The position numbers were made by a program, and so were the translations under genes. A stretch of 64,000 nt of DNA, taken from positions 62,001 through 126,000 of the forward strand of contig JABUFB010000013.1 of NCBI GenBank assembly GCA_013314775.1, given 5' to 3'. The stretch comes from Armatimonadota bacterium. GTDB lineage: Bacteria > Armatimonadota > Zipacnadia > Zipacnadales > JABUFB01. Positions 26,532 through 35,294 of the stretch are shown in pieces; the stretch's first letter is position 1; every line of letters begins with the position of its first letter. The notes under the pieces were generated by a model that worked only from the letters and a program-made list of their open reading frames with translations, ran no database searches and had not been told where the DNA came from.

Positions 26532-27371
26532 ATGTCTGAGCTGAAAATCGCGGTCATGCTCGGAAACCTGCGCATGGATCGCTATGAGGGCATGAAGAAG
26601 GTCGTCGAGATGGGCGTGCCCGCCATTCACATCACCGCTGGAGGCGACTGGGATGCGCGCACCATGACCTCCCAGGAACGCAAGGACCTGGTGGCCCACG
26701 TCAAAGGTCTGGGGCTGGAAATCTCCGCAATCTCTTGCTGGGGTGGCAACGTAGACCTGGGCGAGGAGGAGGGCTGGGATGAAAACGTGGAGTGGGGCAA
26801 GCGCAATCTCGAACTGGCGGCGGACCTGGGCTGCAATATCTGGCAGGGCCACTGCGGAATCATGCCCGAAGACCCGGACGATCCGGCCTGGCAGCGGTTC
26901 CTGGACGGCATGGGCATTCTCGGGGAATACGGTGAAAAGCTGGGCGCCTGCTTGGCCATTGAAACTGGGCCCGAACCGCCGTACGTCCTGCTGAAGCTCA
27001 TCCACGAAGTGGGCTACGACGGCATCCGCATCAACTGGGATCCGGCCAATCTTATACTTTGGCCGGCACGGTACGCGGAGCAACTGGGCGAAAAGTACAA
27101 CCGCGAGAAGTGGATTGAGCGCTACCAGCCCAACGAGGGCGCGCGCGCACTCGCGGAGTACATCGTGCACACCCACGCCAAGGATGCCTTGGTGCATCCG
27201 GATGGCAAGCGCCAGGAAGTTCCTCTCGGCACGGGCTGGGTGGACTGGCCCCGGTATGTAGGCTACCTGCGCGAAGCCGGTTACGACGGGTACTTCGCCA
27301 TTGAGCGTGAGACCGGCGAAGACCCGGTGGGCGATATCCAGGCGGCCGTGAACTTCCTGCGCACTCTCTGA
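26532..27371 (+). CDS. Sugar phosphate isomerase/epimerase (xylose-isomerase-like TIM barrel)
   Basis: A 279-residue AP_endonuc_2-type TIM barrel. Motifs placing metal-binding residues at strand ends are visible: ISAISCWGGNVDLG, GHCGIMPED, LAIETGPEPPYVL, IRINWDPANL and VHTHAKDALVH, and the final GYFAIERETGEDP. Such enzymes interconvert ketoses or inositols. GGAGG stands 8 bases before the ATG. It is divergent from the GH38 gene, so a role in processing released sugars fits. The substrate is not determined by sequence. Confidence 0.9.
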   Translation: MSELKIAVMLGNLRMDRYEGMKKVVEMGVPAIHITAGGDWDARTMTSQERKDLVAHVKGLGLEISAISCWGGNVDLGEEEGWDENVEWGKRNLELAADLGCNIWQGHCGIMPEDPDDPAWQRFLDGMGILGEYGEKLGACLAIETGPEPPYVLLKLIHEVGYDGIRINWDPANLILWPARYAEQLGEKYNREKWIERYQPNEGARALAEYIVHTHAKDALVHPDGKRQEVPLGTGWVDWPRYVGYLREAGYDGYFAIERETGEDPVGDIQAAVNFLRTL

Positions 27372-27442
27372 ACTCCGCGAGATCAGCCGGAGTCGATGTA
27401 ATTGGGAGTGCACCATAGTCCATGTGGGGAGAAGGTGATCCA

Positions 27443-28969
27443 TTGAAGCTTACCCATAATGTCATCAGTTTCTGCCTGGCGGCAATCATGGTCGTTGCGG
27501 CAGCCCATGCCGGAGGCGCCGTCCTGCCCCGCCAGGCGGTCAAGGGCACACTCATCATCGTCTCCAACCGTGAACGCGCCGTGTTCGAGAACCACCTGTC
27601 CGGGCTCAAGCCGCAATACCTGGTCTGGGTGAGCCCCGACACCCCTCGCGACCAGGTTGAAATGCCTCCCGCCGGCCTGGCAATGGTGCTGTTCCTGATT
27701 CAGACGTCGCCCGAAGGCGTGCCGATTGACCCGAGCTGGGATGAGGACCTGCCCGTGCCTGCAGGGGAGATCAATAAGGCGGGCATGATGATCGCTGCAA
27801 AGACCATCCACCCGCCGGGGAATCCCGTGCCCAAATGGTATGCCTGCGTGGCGGTCTCCGCGCCCAATGAGAAGCTGCTGAAGGTGAACCTCGCCGAGGC
27901 CATGCGACTGGAGGAATTCCCGCTCAACAAGCCGATCGTCCGTGACGTCCTGGACCTGCGGCGGTTCCGCAGCATCGCCTGCCTGCCTCTGCCGACAGAA
28001 GGCTACTATGGGCCGATCAACACTGCCGCCGAAGCCGCGCTCTACAGGGCGCTGGTGGACCTGCGGGTGTTCAACGTCGTGGGGCGCGAGTCCCTGTCGC
28101 TGTCGCCGCTGGGAGGCTCTGTGGTCGGCGCACGCGCCCGGGATCTGGGCCGAGACCTGAACGTGGACGCACTGGTCTACGTGGACATCACCGGCGCCGA
28201 GACCACCTGCGAGGAGCGCATCAAGTACAAGAAGAGCTCGAAGACCGCAGTCTCCGCGACCCGGCAGCGTGAGTTCGAGCGCGAGAAAGCGGAAGCTGAG
28301 GCGAAAGGACGGACTTACAGTCGCAAGAGCCCTTCTCCCGATCTCGTCTGGGCTGCTCCTTACCGCGTCCGAACTTTCACCACCGCACTGGAAGGCTCCG
28401 TCCGGATGATCGACGCCCGCAATGGAGCAGAAGTGCTGGTGTTCGACATCAGCGACGAGACCGTTTCTCGCGAAGAAGACGCCGTGCGCAGCATCGACTA
28501 CCGATGGTACCCCCGCGACGAGATCGACGAGGAAGACGCGGATCTCATCCAGACCTACACCTGCCGGCTGGCGGTGGCGGAGGCTACAGAGCTGGTGCGC
28601 GCCGAGATTGACCGTTTCCGGGTCTTCCTGGACACCCGCGCCATGCTTCCGATCCCCGGCCAGGACTTCGAGGCCCAGTACCCGCCCATCCCGGGAGCAG
28701 ATACTGTGGCGCGGGTCATTAGCATTGACGGCCCCGACATCTTCATCGACCTGGGGCGCGAGCATTCCGTGAAGCTGGGCGACAGCCTGAGCCTGTGGAT
28801 CGACAAACAACTCACCGACCCGGCGACCGGAGAGGTCATCGAGACCATCAAGGCCCGCGCGGCAACGGTGCAGGTGGTGGAAGTGTACCAACGGACGAGC
28901 CGCTGTGAGATCGTCAAGGAATCCGCGGAGACGCCATTCGCGGTGGGCATGGAACTGGTCCTGGACTGA
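27443..28969 (+). CDS. Secreted CsgG/FlgT-like protein
   Basis: A 508-residue exported protein I cannot name. A signal peptide (FCLAAIMVVAAAHAGGA) precedes a unique N-terminal domain. The middle part, ALYRALVDLRVFNVVGRESL through LNVDALVYVDITGAE, resembles CsgG-type periplasmic domains. It contains a Lys/Glu-rich insertion (about residues 256-300), and the last 90 residues (VARVISIDGPDIFIDLGREH, VKLGDSLSLW) look like the small beta-barrel of FlgT C-termini. The TTG at 27443 is preferred over the ATG at 27422 because AGAAGGTGA lies just before it and the signal peptide then starts correctly (MKLTHNV). It precedes the acetate-kinase-like gene by 24 bases, so they are probably co-transcribed. 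Confidence 0.65.
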   Translation: MKLTHNVISFCLAAIMVVAAAHAGGAVLPRQAVKGTLIIVSNRERAVFENHLSGLKPQYLVWVSPDTPRDQVEMPPAGLAMVLFLIQTSPEGVPIDPSWDEDLPVPAGEINKAGMMIAAKTIHPPGNPVPKWYACVAVSAPNEKLLKVNLAEAMRLEEFPLNKPIVRDVLDLRRFRSIACLPLPTEGYYGPINTAAEAALYRALVDLRVFNVVGRESLSLSPLGGSVVGARARDLGRDLNVDALVYVDITGAETTCEERIKYKKSSKTAVSATRQREFEREKAEAEAKGRTYSRKSPSPDLVWAAPYRVRTFTTALEGSVRMIDARNGAEVLVFDISDETVSREEDAVRSIDYRWYPRDEIDEEDADLIQTYTCRLAVAEATELVRAEIDRFRVFLDTRAMLPIPGQDFEAQYPPIPGADTVARVISIDGPDIFIDLGREHSVKLGDSLSLWIDKQLTDPATGEVIETIKARAATVQVVEVYQRTSRCEIVKESAETPFAVGMELVLD

Positions 28970-28993
28970 ACAATACCCGAAAGCGAGAAGTGC

Positions 28994-30190
28994 ATGATCG
29001 TACTGGTTCTCAACAGCGGCTCATCGTCCATCAAGTACAAGCTCTTTGATATGGCGCGCGAGGAGGTTCTCGCCGCCGGAGTCATCGAACGGGTGGGCAC
29101 GCAGAGTGCGATTCTGCGACACAGGGTGCCCGGCCGGGCCGAGATCACCCGCGGGCAGCCCGTGCCCAATCATGCGGTGGGCATCGAGATGATGCTCGAG
29201 GCGCTTACCAGCCCGGAGGGCGGTCCGCTCGAGAGCCTTCGGCAGGTGGATGCCGTCGGCCACCGGGTGCTGCATGCCGCGGAGCACTACTCGGGATCGG
29301 TACTGGCATCGCCCGAGGTCATCCGAGCTATCGAGGACTGCGCGGACCTCGCGCCTTTGCATAACCCGCCCAATCTCGCGGGGATCCGGGCATGTCAGGC
29401 AGTCATGCCGAAGGTGCCCCATGTCTGCGTCTTTGACAATGCCTTGCACCAGACACTACCGCCGGAAGCCTACACGTACGCGCTGCCTTACGAATTCTAC
29501 GAACGCCACGGCGTGCGGCGGTACGGGTTCCACGGGATCGCATTCCGGTCGGCTTTCGAGCGCGCACGGGTGATCCTCGACGAACCGGTGGATGACCTGC
29601 GCATCGTAACCCTCATGATGGGCAGCGGGAACACCGCCAATGCTTTCGACCGCGGGCGCTCAGTGGATGTGAGTACCGGATTTACTCCGCACGAGGGCCT
29701 TGTGCAGAGCACTCGCGCGGGCGACATGGATGCAGCGCTGATCCCGTGGCTCATGGCCAAGGAGGGCCTGACCGCGGAAGAGATGACGGAGATTATCAAC
29801 CGCCGCAGCGGCTGGCTGGGCATCTCTGGGATCAGCGCCGACCTGCGGGACATCATCCAGGCCGCAGGCGAGGGGCACAAGCGCGCCCAACTCGCGCTGG
29901 CGATCCACGCGCGCAGAGCCCGCAAGTACGTGGGCGCATACGCGGCGGTCATGGGCGGTATCGACCTGCTCATTTTCGCCGGGAGCGTGGGCCAAAAGGC
30001 TCCCGCCGTGCGCGCCGAGATCTGCCGGGGACTGGAGTTCATGGGTCTTTCCCTGAACACGGCAGCCAATGAGGCCACGCTGGAGGAGGGCATCATCTCG
30101 AGTCAGGGTGGCGCGGCGCGCATTGTTGTGGTGAACGTGGATGAGGAACTGGTGATCGCTCGTGACACCGTGCAGATCGTCGGCGGATAG
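28994..30190 (+). CDS. Acetate-kinase-family protein with altered active-site motifs
   Basis: A 398-residue ASKHA-fold kinase homologue that keeps acetate-kinase numbering almost exactly. Conserved: VLNSGSSSIKYKLFD at the start, Arg91 (GHRV), His123, Asp148 (VFDNALHQ), His180 (YGFHG), Arg241 (STRAG) and Glu384 (VDEELVIARDT). Changed: the family GFHGTSH becomes GFHGIAF (position 184 Phe for His), HLGNG becomes MMGSG (208 Met for His, 211 Ser for Asn), and the ATP-loop GIGENS becomes SVGQKA. True acetate kinase (acetate plus ATP to acetyl phosphate) is therefore doubtful; it may use another acyl or sugar substrate, or be regulatory. No phosphotransacetylase gene is nearby. Confidence 0.85.
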   Translation: MIVLVLNSGSSSIKYKLFDMAREEVLAAGVIERVGTQSAILRHRVPGRAEITRGQPVPNHAVGIEMMLEALTSPEGGPLESLRQVDAVGHRVLHAAEHYSGSVLASPEVIRAIEDCADLAPLHNPPNLAGIRACQAVMPKVPHVCVFDNALHQTLPPEAYTYALPYEFYERHGVRRYGFHGIAFRSAFERARVILDEPVDDLRIVTLMMGSGNTANAFDRGRSVDVSTGFTPHEGLVQSTRAGDMDAALIPWLMAKEGLTAEEMTEIINRRSGWLGISGISADLRDIIQAAGEGHKRAQLALAIHARRARKYVGAYAAVMGGIDLLIFAGSVGQKAPAVRAEICRGLEFMGLSLNTAANEATLEEGIISSQGGAARIVVVNVDEELVIARDTVQIVGG

Positions 30191-30215
30191 CCCTGTTGTG
30201 CCGGCGCGAGTGACA

Positions 30216-30635
30216 ATGACACCTGGCGTTATCCGCATCGTGTCGGGCATGGTGGCAGCGGTCTGCTTCGCCATGATTGCACTGGCGTTCGTGCTTATTC
30301 CCGACCCCAGCGGCGTCGGCACGCATCAGCAGATGCTGGCGCCGCCGTGTTGGCTGCACCTGTTCACCGGGCTGCCATGTCCCCTCTGCGGGATGACCAC
30401 CGCGTTCGCCCACATGGCTCGCGGTCAGGTCATGCAGGCCTTCGCCTGCCACTGCCTGGGCCCTGGTGCGTACCTTTTCGTCTGGGCTGTGGGTATCTGC
30501 GGGCTTTGGGGACTGGTCACGGCGCGGTCTTACCCCTTGCGACTATTGGCGAGGTACGACGTGCAGAAGCTGCTGCTTGCCGTCGTGGTCGGGGGATGGA
30601 TGGTGAATCTGGCGCGGGTCATATTACGGCCGTGA
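30216..30635 (+). CDS. DUF2752 small membrane protein
   Basis: A 139-residue membrane protein with three hydrophobic segments (about IVSGMVAAVCFAMIALAFVL, YLFVWAVGICGLWGL and LLLAVVVGGWMVNL). The diagnostic DUF2752 motif GLPCPLCGMTTAFAHMARG is present, with the paired cysteines. Function of the family is unknown. The start is uncertain: no good ribosome-binding site precedes the ATG at 30216, and GTG codons at 30198 and 30210 are in frame. It follows the acetate-kinase-like gene closely. Confidence 0.8.
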   Translation: MTPGVIRIVSGMVAAVCFAMIALAFVLIPDPSGVGTHQQMLAPPCWLHLFTGLPCPLCGMTTAFAHMARGQVMQAFACHCLGPGAYLFVWAVGICGLWGLVTARSYPLRLLARYDVQKLLLAVVVGGWMVNLARVILRP

Positions 30636-30666
30636 CGGCTCGCCGGCCCGCAGGAGGTCTGGCTCC

Positions 30667-31086
30667 ATGAACTCCTGGCACGACCGCATCGTCACCCACG
30701 ACGGCCAGATGCGCATGCTGGACGAGATTCTCGGCGTCTACCGGCAGATGCATATTGACGTGCGCTGGGAAATGCGAAGCGTGTCGCTGCATGACCTGAT
30801 CGCCACCCAGAATGGCATCGAGGCCGACAAACTGGAGGTCGTGGCCGAGCGGGTCCGCGATGGTCGTCTGGAGGTCCCGATCATCGTTGAGGAGCACTTC
30901 GTGGATGATCGCTACAAGCGTTACCTGCTGGACGGGCACTGCCGCACTCGCGCCCGTATCGAAGCTGGCGTGATGCGCAGCATGGCGTATGTGATATGGT
31001 CACCCGCCGGAGATTTCCCCTCCAACTTCGTGACTGCGGCGGCACGCTACGGCAACCGGCTGGTCCGAGATCTGCCCCTGATATGA
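30667..31086 (+). CDS. ParB/sulfiredoxin-like domain protein
   Basis: A 139-residue protein with the ParB-N/sulfiredoxin-like fold signature: hydrophobic strand VEVVAERVRDGRLEVPIIVE (as LEVVAERV), then YLLDGHCRTRARIEAGV, matching the family D-G-x-x-R-h-x-A motif. It lacks the DNA-binding helix-turn-helix and dimer domain of chromosomal ParB, so it is not a partition protein; stand-alone domains of this kind can bind or hydrolyse nucleotides. AGGAGG lies 8 bases before the ATG. It is the last gene before a bidirectional terminator. Role unknown. Confidence 0.72.
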   Translation: MNSWHDRIVTHDGQMRMLDEILGVYRQMHIDVRWEMRSVSLHDLIATQNGIEADKLEVVAERVRDGRLEVPIIVEEHFVDDRYKRYLLDGHCRTRARIEAGVMRSMAYVIWSPAGDFPSNFVTAAARYGNRLVRDLPLI

Positions 31087-31091
31087 GCAAC

Positions 31092-31125
31092 GCGCGCCGG
31101 GCGGAATATCTTCTGCCCGGCGCGC
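31092..31125. terminator. Bidirectional hairpin terminator
   Basis: An 11-bp stem GCGCGCCGGGC (31092-31102) / GCCCGGCGCGC (31115-31125) between convergent genes ending at 31086 and 31141. Confidence 0.75.
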
Positions 31126-31140
31126 AGCGTTTCGCTTCAC

Positions 31141-33645
31141 TCAGCCCTCGTACCTGAAGAGCCCCACATCATCAAACAACACCCTGGCATCCTCGCCTTG
31201 CCCCGATGCGCCGGGCATGACCAGGAGACTCCCCGTGCCCTCCGGGATGGTCACAAGCACCACCAGTGGCTGCCAGTCCTCCCCCGCGGCGGTCACAGTC
31301 GGCTCCAGGTCTCGCCGCGCATGCCACGCGCCTTTCTCGTCGCGGAACCGCACGCTGAGCGTTACGGTGTACGGCTCCGCAGCCGGCTCAGGCTTGGCCC
31401 AGGCGATCACCAGGTACTTCTCTCCCGGCTTCACCTTGTGGTCCTGGATGAACACGCCCGAATCCGCGCCCGTGATGGCTGCGGCCACCGAGCCGTTACG
31501 TCCCTGGCCACCGACTGTCTCGAAGCGCGTCCGGGCCGGGTTCCGGCTCCAGGTGGACCAGCCCTTTGGCGCACCGGCGGTCTGCCAGTCCTTCTCGGGA
31601 CGATCTACGTTCTCGCCCGTGTCTTCGAAGTCGCCGTTCACCAGCAGGCTCTTCGGCCTGTTTTCTTGCACCCAGGTCCACGCACGGAGGGTGTCCACCA
31701 CCGAGTTGTTCGTTTCCGCCCCGAGACTGTCCAGCACTTGCCGCATTTTCGCCGGGTCCCTGTCCGAGTACCACGCCAGCACCTTCATGGCGCCCGATAT
31801 GGCCCCCGCCTCCAACTGGGTAATCTTGCCGGTCTGAAGGTAGCCCATCTGGTCGCCGAGACCGCGCAGGTTCTCGCCCAGCAAGTCGTCGCGGGCGTGG
31901 CACTCGGCCCAGAATGCTTCCCGCTCCGCCGCCATATCCCCCATGAGCTTGATCTTGGCCAGCACATCCGCAGCGGTCTCCTCGTCATCCACCACGGTCC
32001 GCGTGAGTTCCTGGGACAGGCTGTACGCCTTGATCGCGTACCCGGCGTAACGCAGCGCGGCTCTGTGCATGGCGATGCGCTCCTGAACGTCCGGGTCGCC
32101 AGTGGAGTTGATCCCGGTCTGCAAGATCTCCATCCCGCGGTCGATGGCTTCTGGTGACACCGCGAGCGCCTGGTTGCGTATATTGCGGTGCACCCAGCCG
32201 ACGCGGCCATCCCGCGGGGTGTTCCATTCGCGCTCCAGCATGTCGAAGTATTCCTTCATGATGGGCGCGGCCGGGCCGTACATCTTTGTGTAGAACTCTC
32301 CCAGCAGATCGTCGATATTCAACGTGTGATCCCACTGGAGCTTGGCGCACGCCCAGATCATCGGCGCGGTAAAGGGCAGGAAGGTGTAGACCTCGATGTA
32401 CATGCCCTCCAACCCCAGCGACTTATCGAACTTGATCTGCTCGTCCATCGCGTGGGGATACACGCGCGGCGTGAAAGTGCCCATGCCGTAATAATCGTAC
32501 CGCGACAGGTGCTTGCAGCGCTGGGCCCACTGGCGGGTGAGTTCGTGGTCGGCTTCCCGCCGGCCCTCCTGCCACCACAGGGCGCTGGTCTCGGTAATGA
32601 ACCCGAAAACGTTATCTTCGAGCTTGTCCACCGTCTCCGGCAGTTCCCGGGCGATGTTGTAGATCAGCGTCCCCACATAGCGGTCTGGGTGGGTCTTTGC
32701 GATCTCCTTCGCGATGATGTTCACGAACTTGTAGTGGCGGTCCGAGAACTTCCGCTTCTCGTAAGAGTCCGGCTCCGGGTCCCAGGCCCGGCAGTTGTCG
32801 CAACTACACAGGTGTGAGATATCGTCCATCCCCACGGAAAAGCTATCGATATTGGGGTGGTCGTCGAACCATTTGCGGGCGTACTCCACCACAAGCCGCT
32901 GGACTTCCGGGTTGCTCTCGCAGGGCCGCCAGTAGCGGTTCCCAGGCTCCGGGATGTACCGCTCGCCATTGACCAGCGGGAAGTACTCCGGGTGGGTCTC
33001 GCCGTACTTCTGCGGCGTGATGACATTGTGAAGGAAGTTCTGGAACTGCCGGCGCGGGACCACTTCGCTGAGCACCGTCTTGTTGCGCAGATTCCAGTCC
33101 TTCCAGTCATCAAACCATGCGTGGCCGGACCAGATACGCGGCGACGTTCCCGGCACCACCACGCGGCTCTTGACATCGACGATCAGTTCCCCCTGTGTGC
33201 CCTGCGGCACCCATTCCCAGAGATCCCCCGGCGCGAACCAGCGCACCCCGAGGTCATCTTCGATGAAGGAGTACACTGCAAAGCAGACCGGGGTGGGCCA
33301 GCGCGCCGCGAAGTAAAGATTGCCGTCGCGCACTCGGATCGCGTAGCTCTCGGGGTTCAGGTCCGCCGCGGGTAGGTCCTCGTCCGCGGAGGGCTCACAG
33401 TTGCCGATATACAGCCCCGATCCATCCACTCGTCTGCCGTCCTCGGCAAGCGGGACCGTGACGCCGCAGATCTGCCGGATATACTTCTGTAGATCAAGCG
33501 CGGCCTGCTTGACCTTCCCGTCCGCGTCGGCCTGAAGCACGATGGTTGCCGCGGGCCGTCCATCACGCGCGAGCGCCAACCTGTCGGCATCGGCGGCACT
33601 GATCACTGCCGAAAGCAGCGCGATCACCATGGCTGTTCGTATCAT
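31141..33645 (-). CDS. Secreted DUF4838 protein with C-terminal CBM-like domain
   Basis: An 834-residue exported protein, second DUF4838 member of the window. The signal peptide (TAMVIALLSAVISAADA) is followed by a GH67-N-like domain (AALDLQKYIRQICGVTVPL) and the DUF4838 core with HLCSCDNCRAWDPEPD, corresponding to WCECPECQAIDG of the 5.7-8.0 kb protein. The C-terminal 150 residues begin SLLVNGDFEDTG and read as a jelly-roll CBM_4_9-like module (FIQDHKVKPGEKYLVIAWAK). The ATG at 33645 has GAGGA upstream and starts the signal peptide. It would act outside the cell on a polysaccharide or glycoconjugate; specificity unknown. An SDR gene lies 22 bases upstream on the same strand. Confidence 0.82.
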   Translation of the reverse strand: MIRTAMVIALLSAVISAADADRLALARDGRPAATIVLQADADGKVKQAALDLQKYIRQICGVTVPLAEDGRRVDGSGLYIGNCEPSADEDLPAADLNPESYAIRVRDGNLYFAARWPTPVCFAVYSFIEDDLGVRWFAPGDLWEWVPQGTQGELIVDVKSRVVVPGTSPRIWSGHAWFDDWKDWNLRNKTVLSEVVPRRQFQNFLHNVITPQKYGETHPEYFPLVNGERYIPEPGNRYWRPCESNPEVQRLVVEYARKWFDDHPNIDSFSVGMDDISHLCSCDNCRAWDPEPDSYEKRKFSDRHYKFVNIIAKEIAKTHPDRYVGTLIYNIARELPETVDKLEDNVFGFITETSALWWQEGRREADHELTRQWAQRCKHLSRYDYYGMGTFTPRVYPHAMDEQIKFDKSLGLEGMYIEVYTFLPFTAPMIWACAKLQWDHTLNIDDLLGEFYTKMYGPAAPIMKEYFDMLEREWNTPRDGRVGWVHRNIRNQALAVSPEAIDRGMEILQTGINSTGDPDVQERIAMHRAALRYAGYAIKAYSLSQELTRTVVDDEETAADVLAKIKLMGDMAAEREAFWAECHARDDLLGENLRGLGDQMGYLQTGKITQLEAGAISGAMKVLAWYSDRDPAKMRQVLDSLGAETNNSVVDTLRAWTWVQENRPKSLLVNGDFEDTGENVDRPEKDWQTAGAPKGWSTWSRNPARTRFETVGGQGRNGSVAAAITGADSGVFIQDHKVKPGEKYLVIAWAKPEPAAEPYTVTLSVRFRDEKGAWHARRDLEPTVTAAGEDWQPLVVLVTIPEGTGSLLVMPGASGQGEDARVLFDDVGLFRYEG

Positions 33646-33667
33646 ATATGTTCCTCTGCCCGCCCCG

Positions 33668-34423
33668 TTACCAGCAGGTATAGCCCCCGTCGATGACCAG
33701 GTCATGCCCGGTGGTGTAACTCGCGGCGTCCGAGGCAAGATAGACCACCGCGCCCACAAGCTCCTCGGGTTCAGCCATTCGCCCCATGGGAATGTAGGGC
33801 ATCCATCCGTCGAAATACTGCGGGAACTGCTTCGTCAGCTCGCTCAAGGTGTATCCGGGGCTGATGCTGTTGACGCGCACATTGTGCTGTGCCCACTCCA
33901 CGGCGAGACTGCGGGTGAGGTGGATCACCGCGGCCTTCGAGGCATTGTACGCAACCTGGGTCTGCGGACGGTTGACGATGTGCCCGGACATGGACGCGAT
34001 GTTGATGATCGACCCGGCCTTCTGCGGAATCATAATGTTCGCGGCAGCCTGGCAGCACAGGAAGGTGCCCTTCAGGTTGATGTCGACCACCTTGTCCCAC
34101 TCCTCCTCAGCCATCTCCTCGCCGGGCGCCCAGATGCAGATTCCGGCGCTGTTGACGAGAATGTCCAGCCGCCCGAGAGAGTCCTTGATCTTCGCAAAGG
34201 CTGCCTCGACCTGCGCCTTGTCGGTTACATCGCAGGCCACGGGGAGCGTCCCGGCGCCCATCTCGTCCGCTGATTCCTTCACCCGGTCCTCCAGCACATC
34301 GATGAGCGCCAGTGTGGCGCCCATTTCCTGCAGTGCGTCGGCGCATGCGCGGCCGATTCCCCTGGCGCCGCCAGTCACTGCGGCCACGCGACCGTTCAGG
34401 CTGAATTTGTCCATTACCGGCAT
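33668..34423 (-). CDS. Short-chain dehydrogenase/reductase
   Basis: A 251-residue classical SDR. The NAD(P) loop TGGARGIG (17-24), the NSAG motif (about 91-94), and the catalytic set Ser146, Tyr159 and Lys163 (QVAYNASKAA) are all present, with the C-terminal ending GHDLVIDGGYTCW. Asp42 at the end of the second strand (LALIDVLED) points to NAD rather than NADP. AAGGAGG stands seven bases before the ATG at 34423. Together with the DUF4838 gene downstream it suggests oxidation of a liberated sugar or sugar acid; the substrate is not defined. Confidence 0.92.
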   Translation of the reverse strand: MPVMDKFSLNGRVAAVTGGARGIGRACADALQEMGATLALIDVLEDRVKESADEMGAGTLPVACDVTDKAQVEAAFAKIKDSLGRLDILVNSAGICIWAPGEEMAEEEWDKVVDINLKGTFLCCQAAANIMIPQKAGSIINIASMSGHIVNRPQTQVAYNASKAAVIHLTRSLAVEWAQHNVRVNSISPGYTLSELTKQFPQYFDGWMPYIPMGRMAEPEELVGAVVYLASDAASYTTGHDLVIDGGYTCW

Positions 34424-34583
34424 GGTGCTTCCTCCTTGAGGCCACCGGCGGCGGTACGGCACGACCGTTCTCGCCTGCGGCCATTCGAACGTGTGCTCAC
34501 GAGGGCATCATCGCCATAGTTGCCCGAGACTGCAATGTTCCCCGCGCAAAACCCGTTTACCTGCCCGTAGCATGCTGGGAGCC

Positions 34584-34612
34584 TTCACCCGTCTTCCAGT
34601 GTTGTCTATAAT
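34584..34612 (+). promoter_or_regulatory. Predicted sigma-70 promoter for the TPR gene
   Basis: TTCACC (34584-34589), 17 bases, and a consensus TATAAT (34607-34612), 34 bases before the ATG at 34647. Confidence 0.55.
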
Positions 34613-34646
34613 GGGGTTGAGCCGGAAGGACGAGGAAAGGACTTCA

Positions 34647-35285
34647 ATGAGGCGCACGGGGTTACCGCAATTAGCTCTGATCAGCCTGATCCTTTCAGCG
34701 AATGTGGCCTTCGCCGCTTCCGCCGCTGATTTGTGTCGGCAGGGCATGGCACTCTACCGCCAGGGCCAACTCCAGGCTGCGGCAGATGTCTTCATATCAG
34801 CGACGCGCATGGACCCCAGGAGCTTCGACGCCTGGGCCGGTCTGGGCGCAGTGCGATACGGGCAGGGGAAGATGCAGGAAGCTGCCACAGCCTGGCGTAA
34901 GGCGCTGGAAATCAACCCAAGTAGCGCGGCAATCCACTCGAACCTGGGTGCGGCACTGGTTGATCTGGGCAAGACAAAAGATGCCATCGCCGCGTGCCAG
35001 AAAGCCATCAAGATCAAGCCCGACTTCGCCGGAGCATACCTGAATCTCGGCCGGGCATACTACAAAGCGAAACAGTACGGGCGGGCAATCAGTGCCCTGA
35101 AGTCCGCGGTCAAGATCAAGCCCGACTTCGCCGACGCATGGTTGTACCTGGGGACCGTATACGCCAAAGGAACCGGGGAGACCAAGGCGGCAGTGGCGGC
35201 CCTGCGGCAGTACCTCAAACTCGACCCGAAGGTCGCCGAATGCACCTGCTGGGCGAAGGCCTACGTCGAGAAGCATGGGAGGTAG
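34647..35285 (+). CDS. Secreted TPR-repeat protein
   Basis: A 212-residue exported protein. Signal peptide (QLALISLILSANVAFAASA) then four to five 34-residue TPR units, for example SFDAWAGLGAVRYGQGKMQE, AIHSNLGAALVDLGKTKDAI and AYLNLGRAYYKAKQYGRAIS, with KIKPDFA repeated between units three to five. A final Cys-containing stretch (AECTCWAKAYVEKHGR) closes it. GAGGAAAGGA lies six bases before the ATG and a TATAAT promoter precedes it. Such proteins are protein-protein scaffolds; partner unknown. Confidence 0.85.
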   Translation: MRRTGLPQLALISLILSANVAFAASAADLCRQGMALYRQGQLQAAADVFISATRMDPRSFDAWAGLGAVRYGQGKMQEAATAWRKALEINPSSAAIHSNLGAALVDLGKTKDAIAACQKAIKIKPDFAGAYLNLGRAYYKAKQYGRAISALKSAVKIKPDFADAWLYLGTVYAKGTGETKAAVAALRQYLKLDPKVAECTCWAKAYVEKHGR

Positions 35286-35294
35286 GCCCACAGG

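Noticed and set aside
30667-31086. Chromosome partition protein ParB
   Set aside because: Only the small ParB-N/sulfiredoxin-like part is present; no helix-turn-helix, dimer domain or neighbouring parA.
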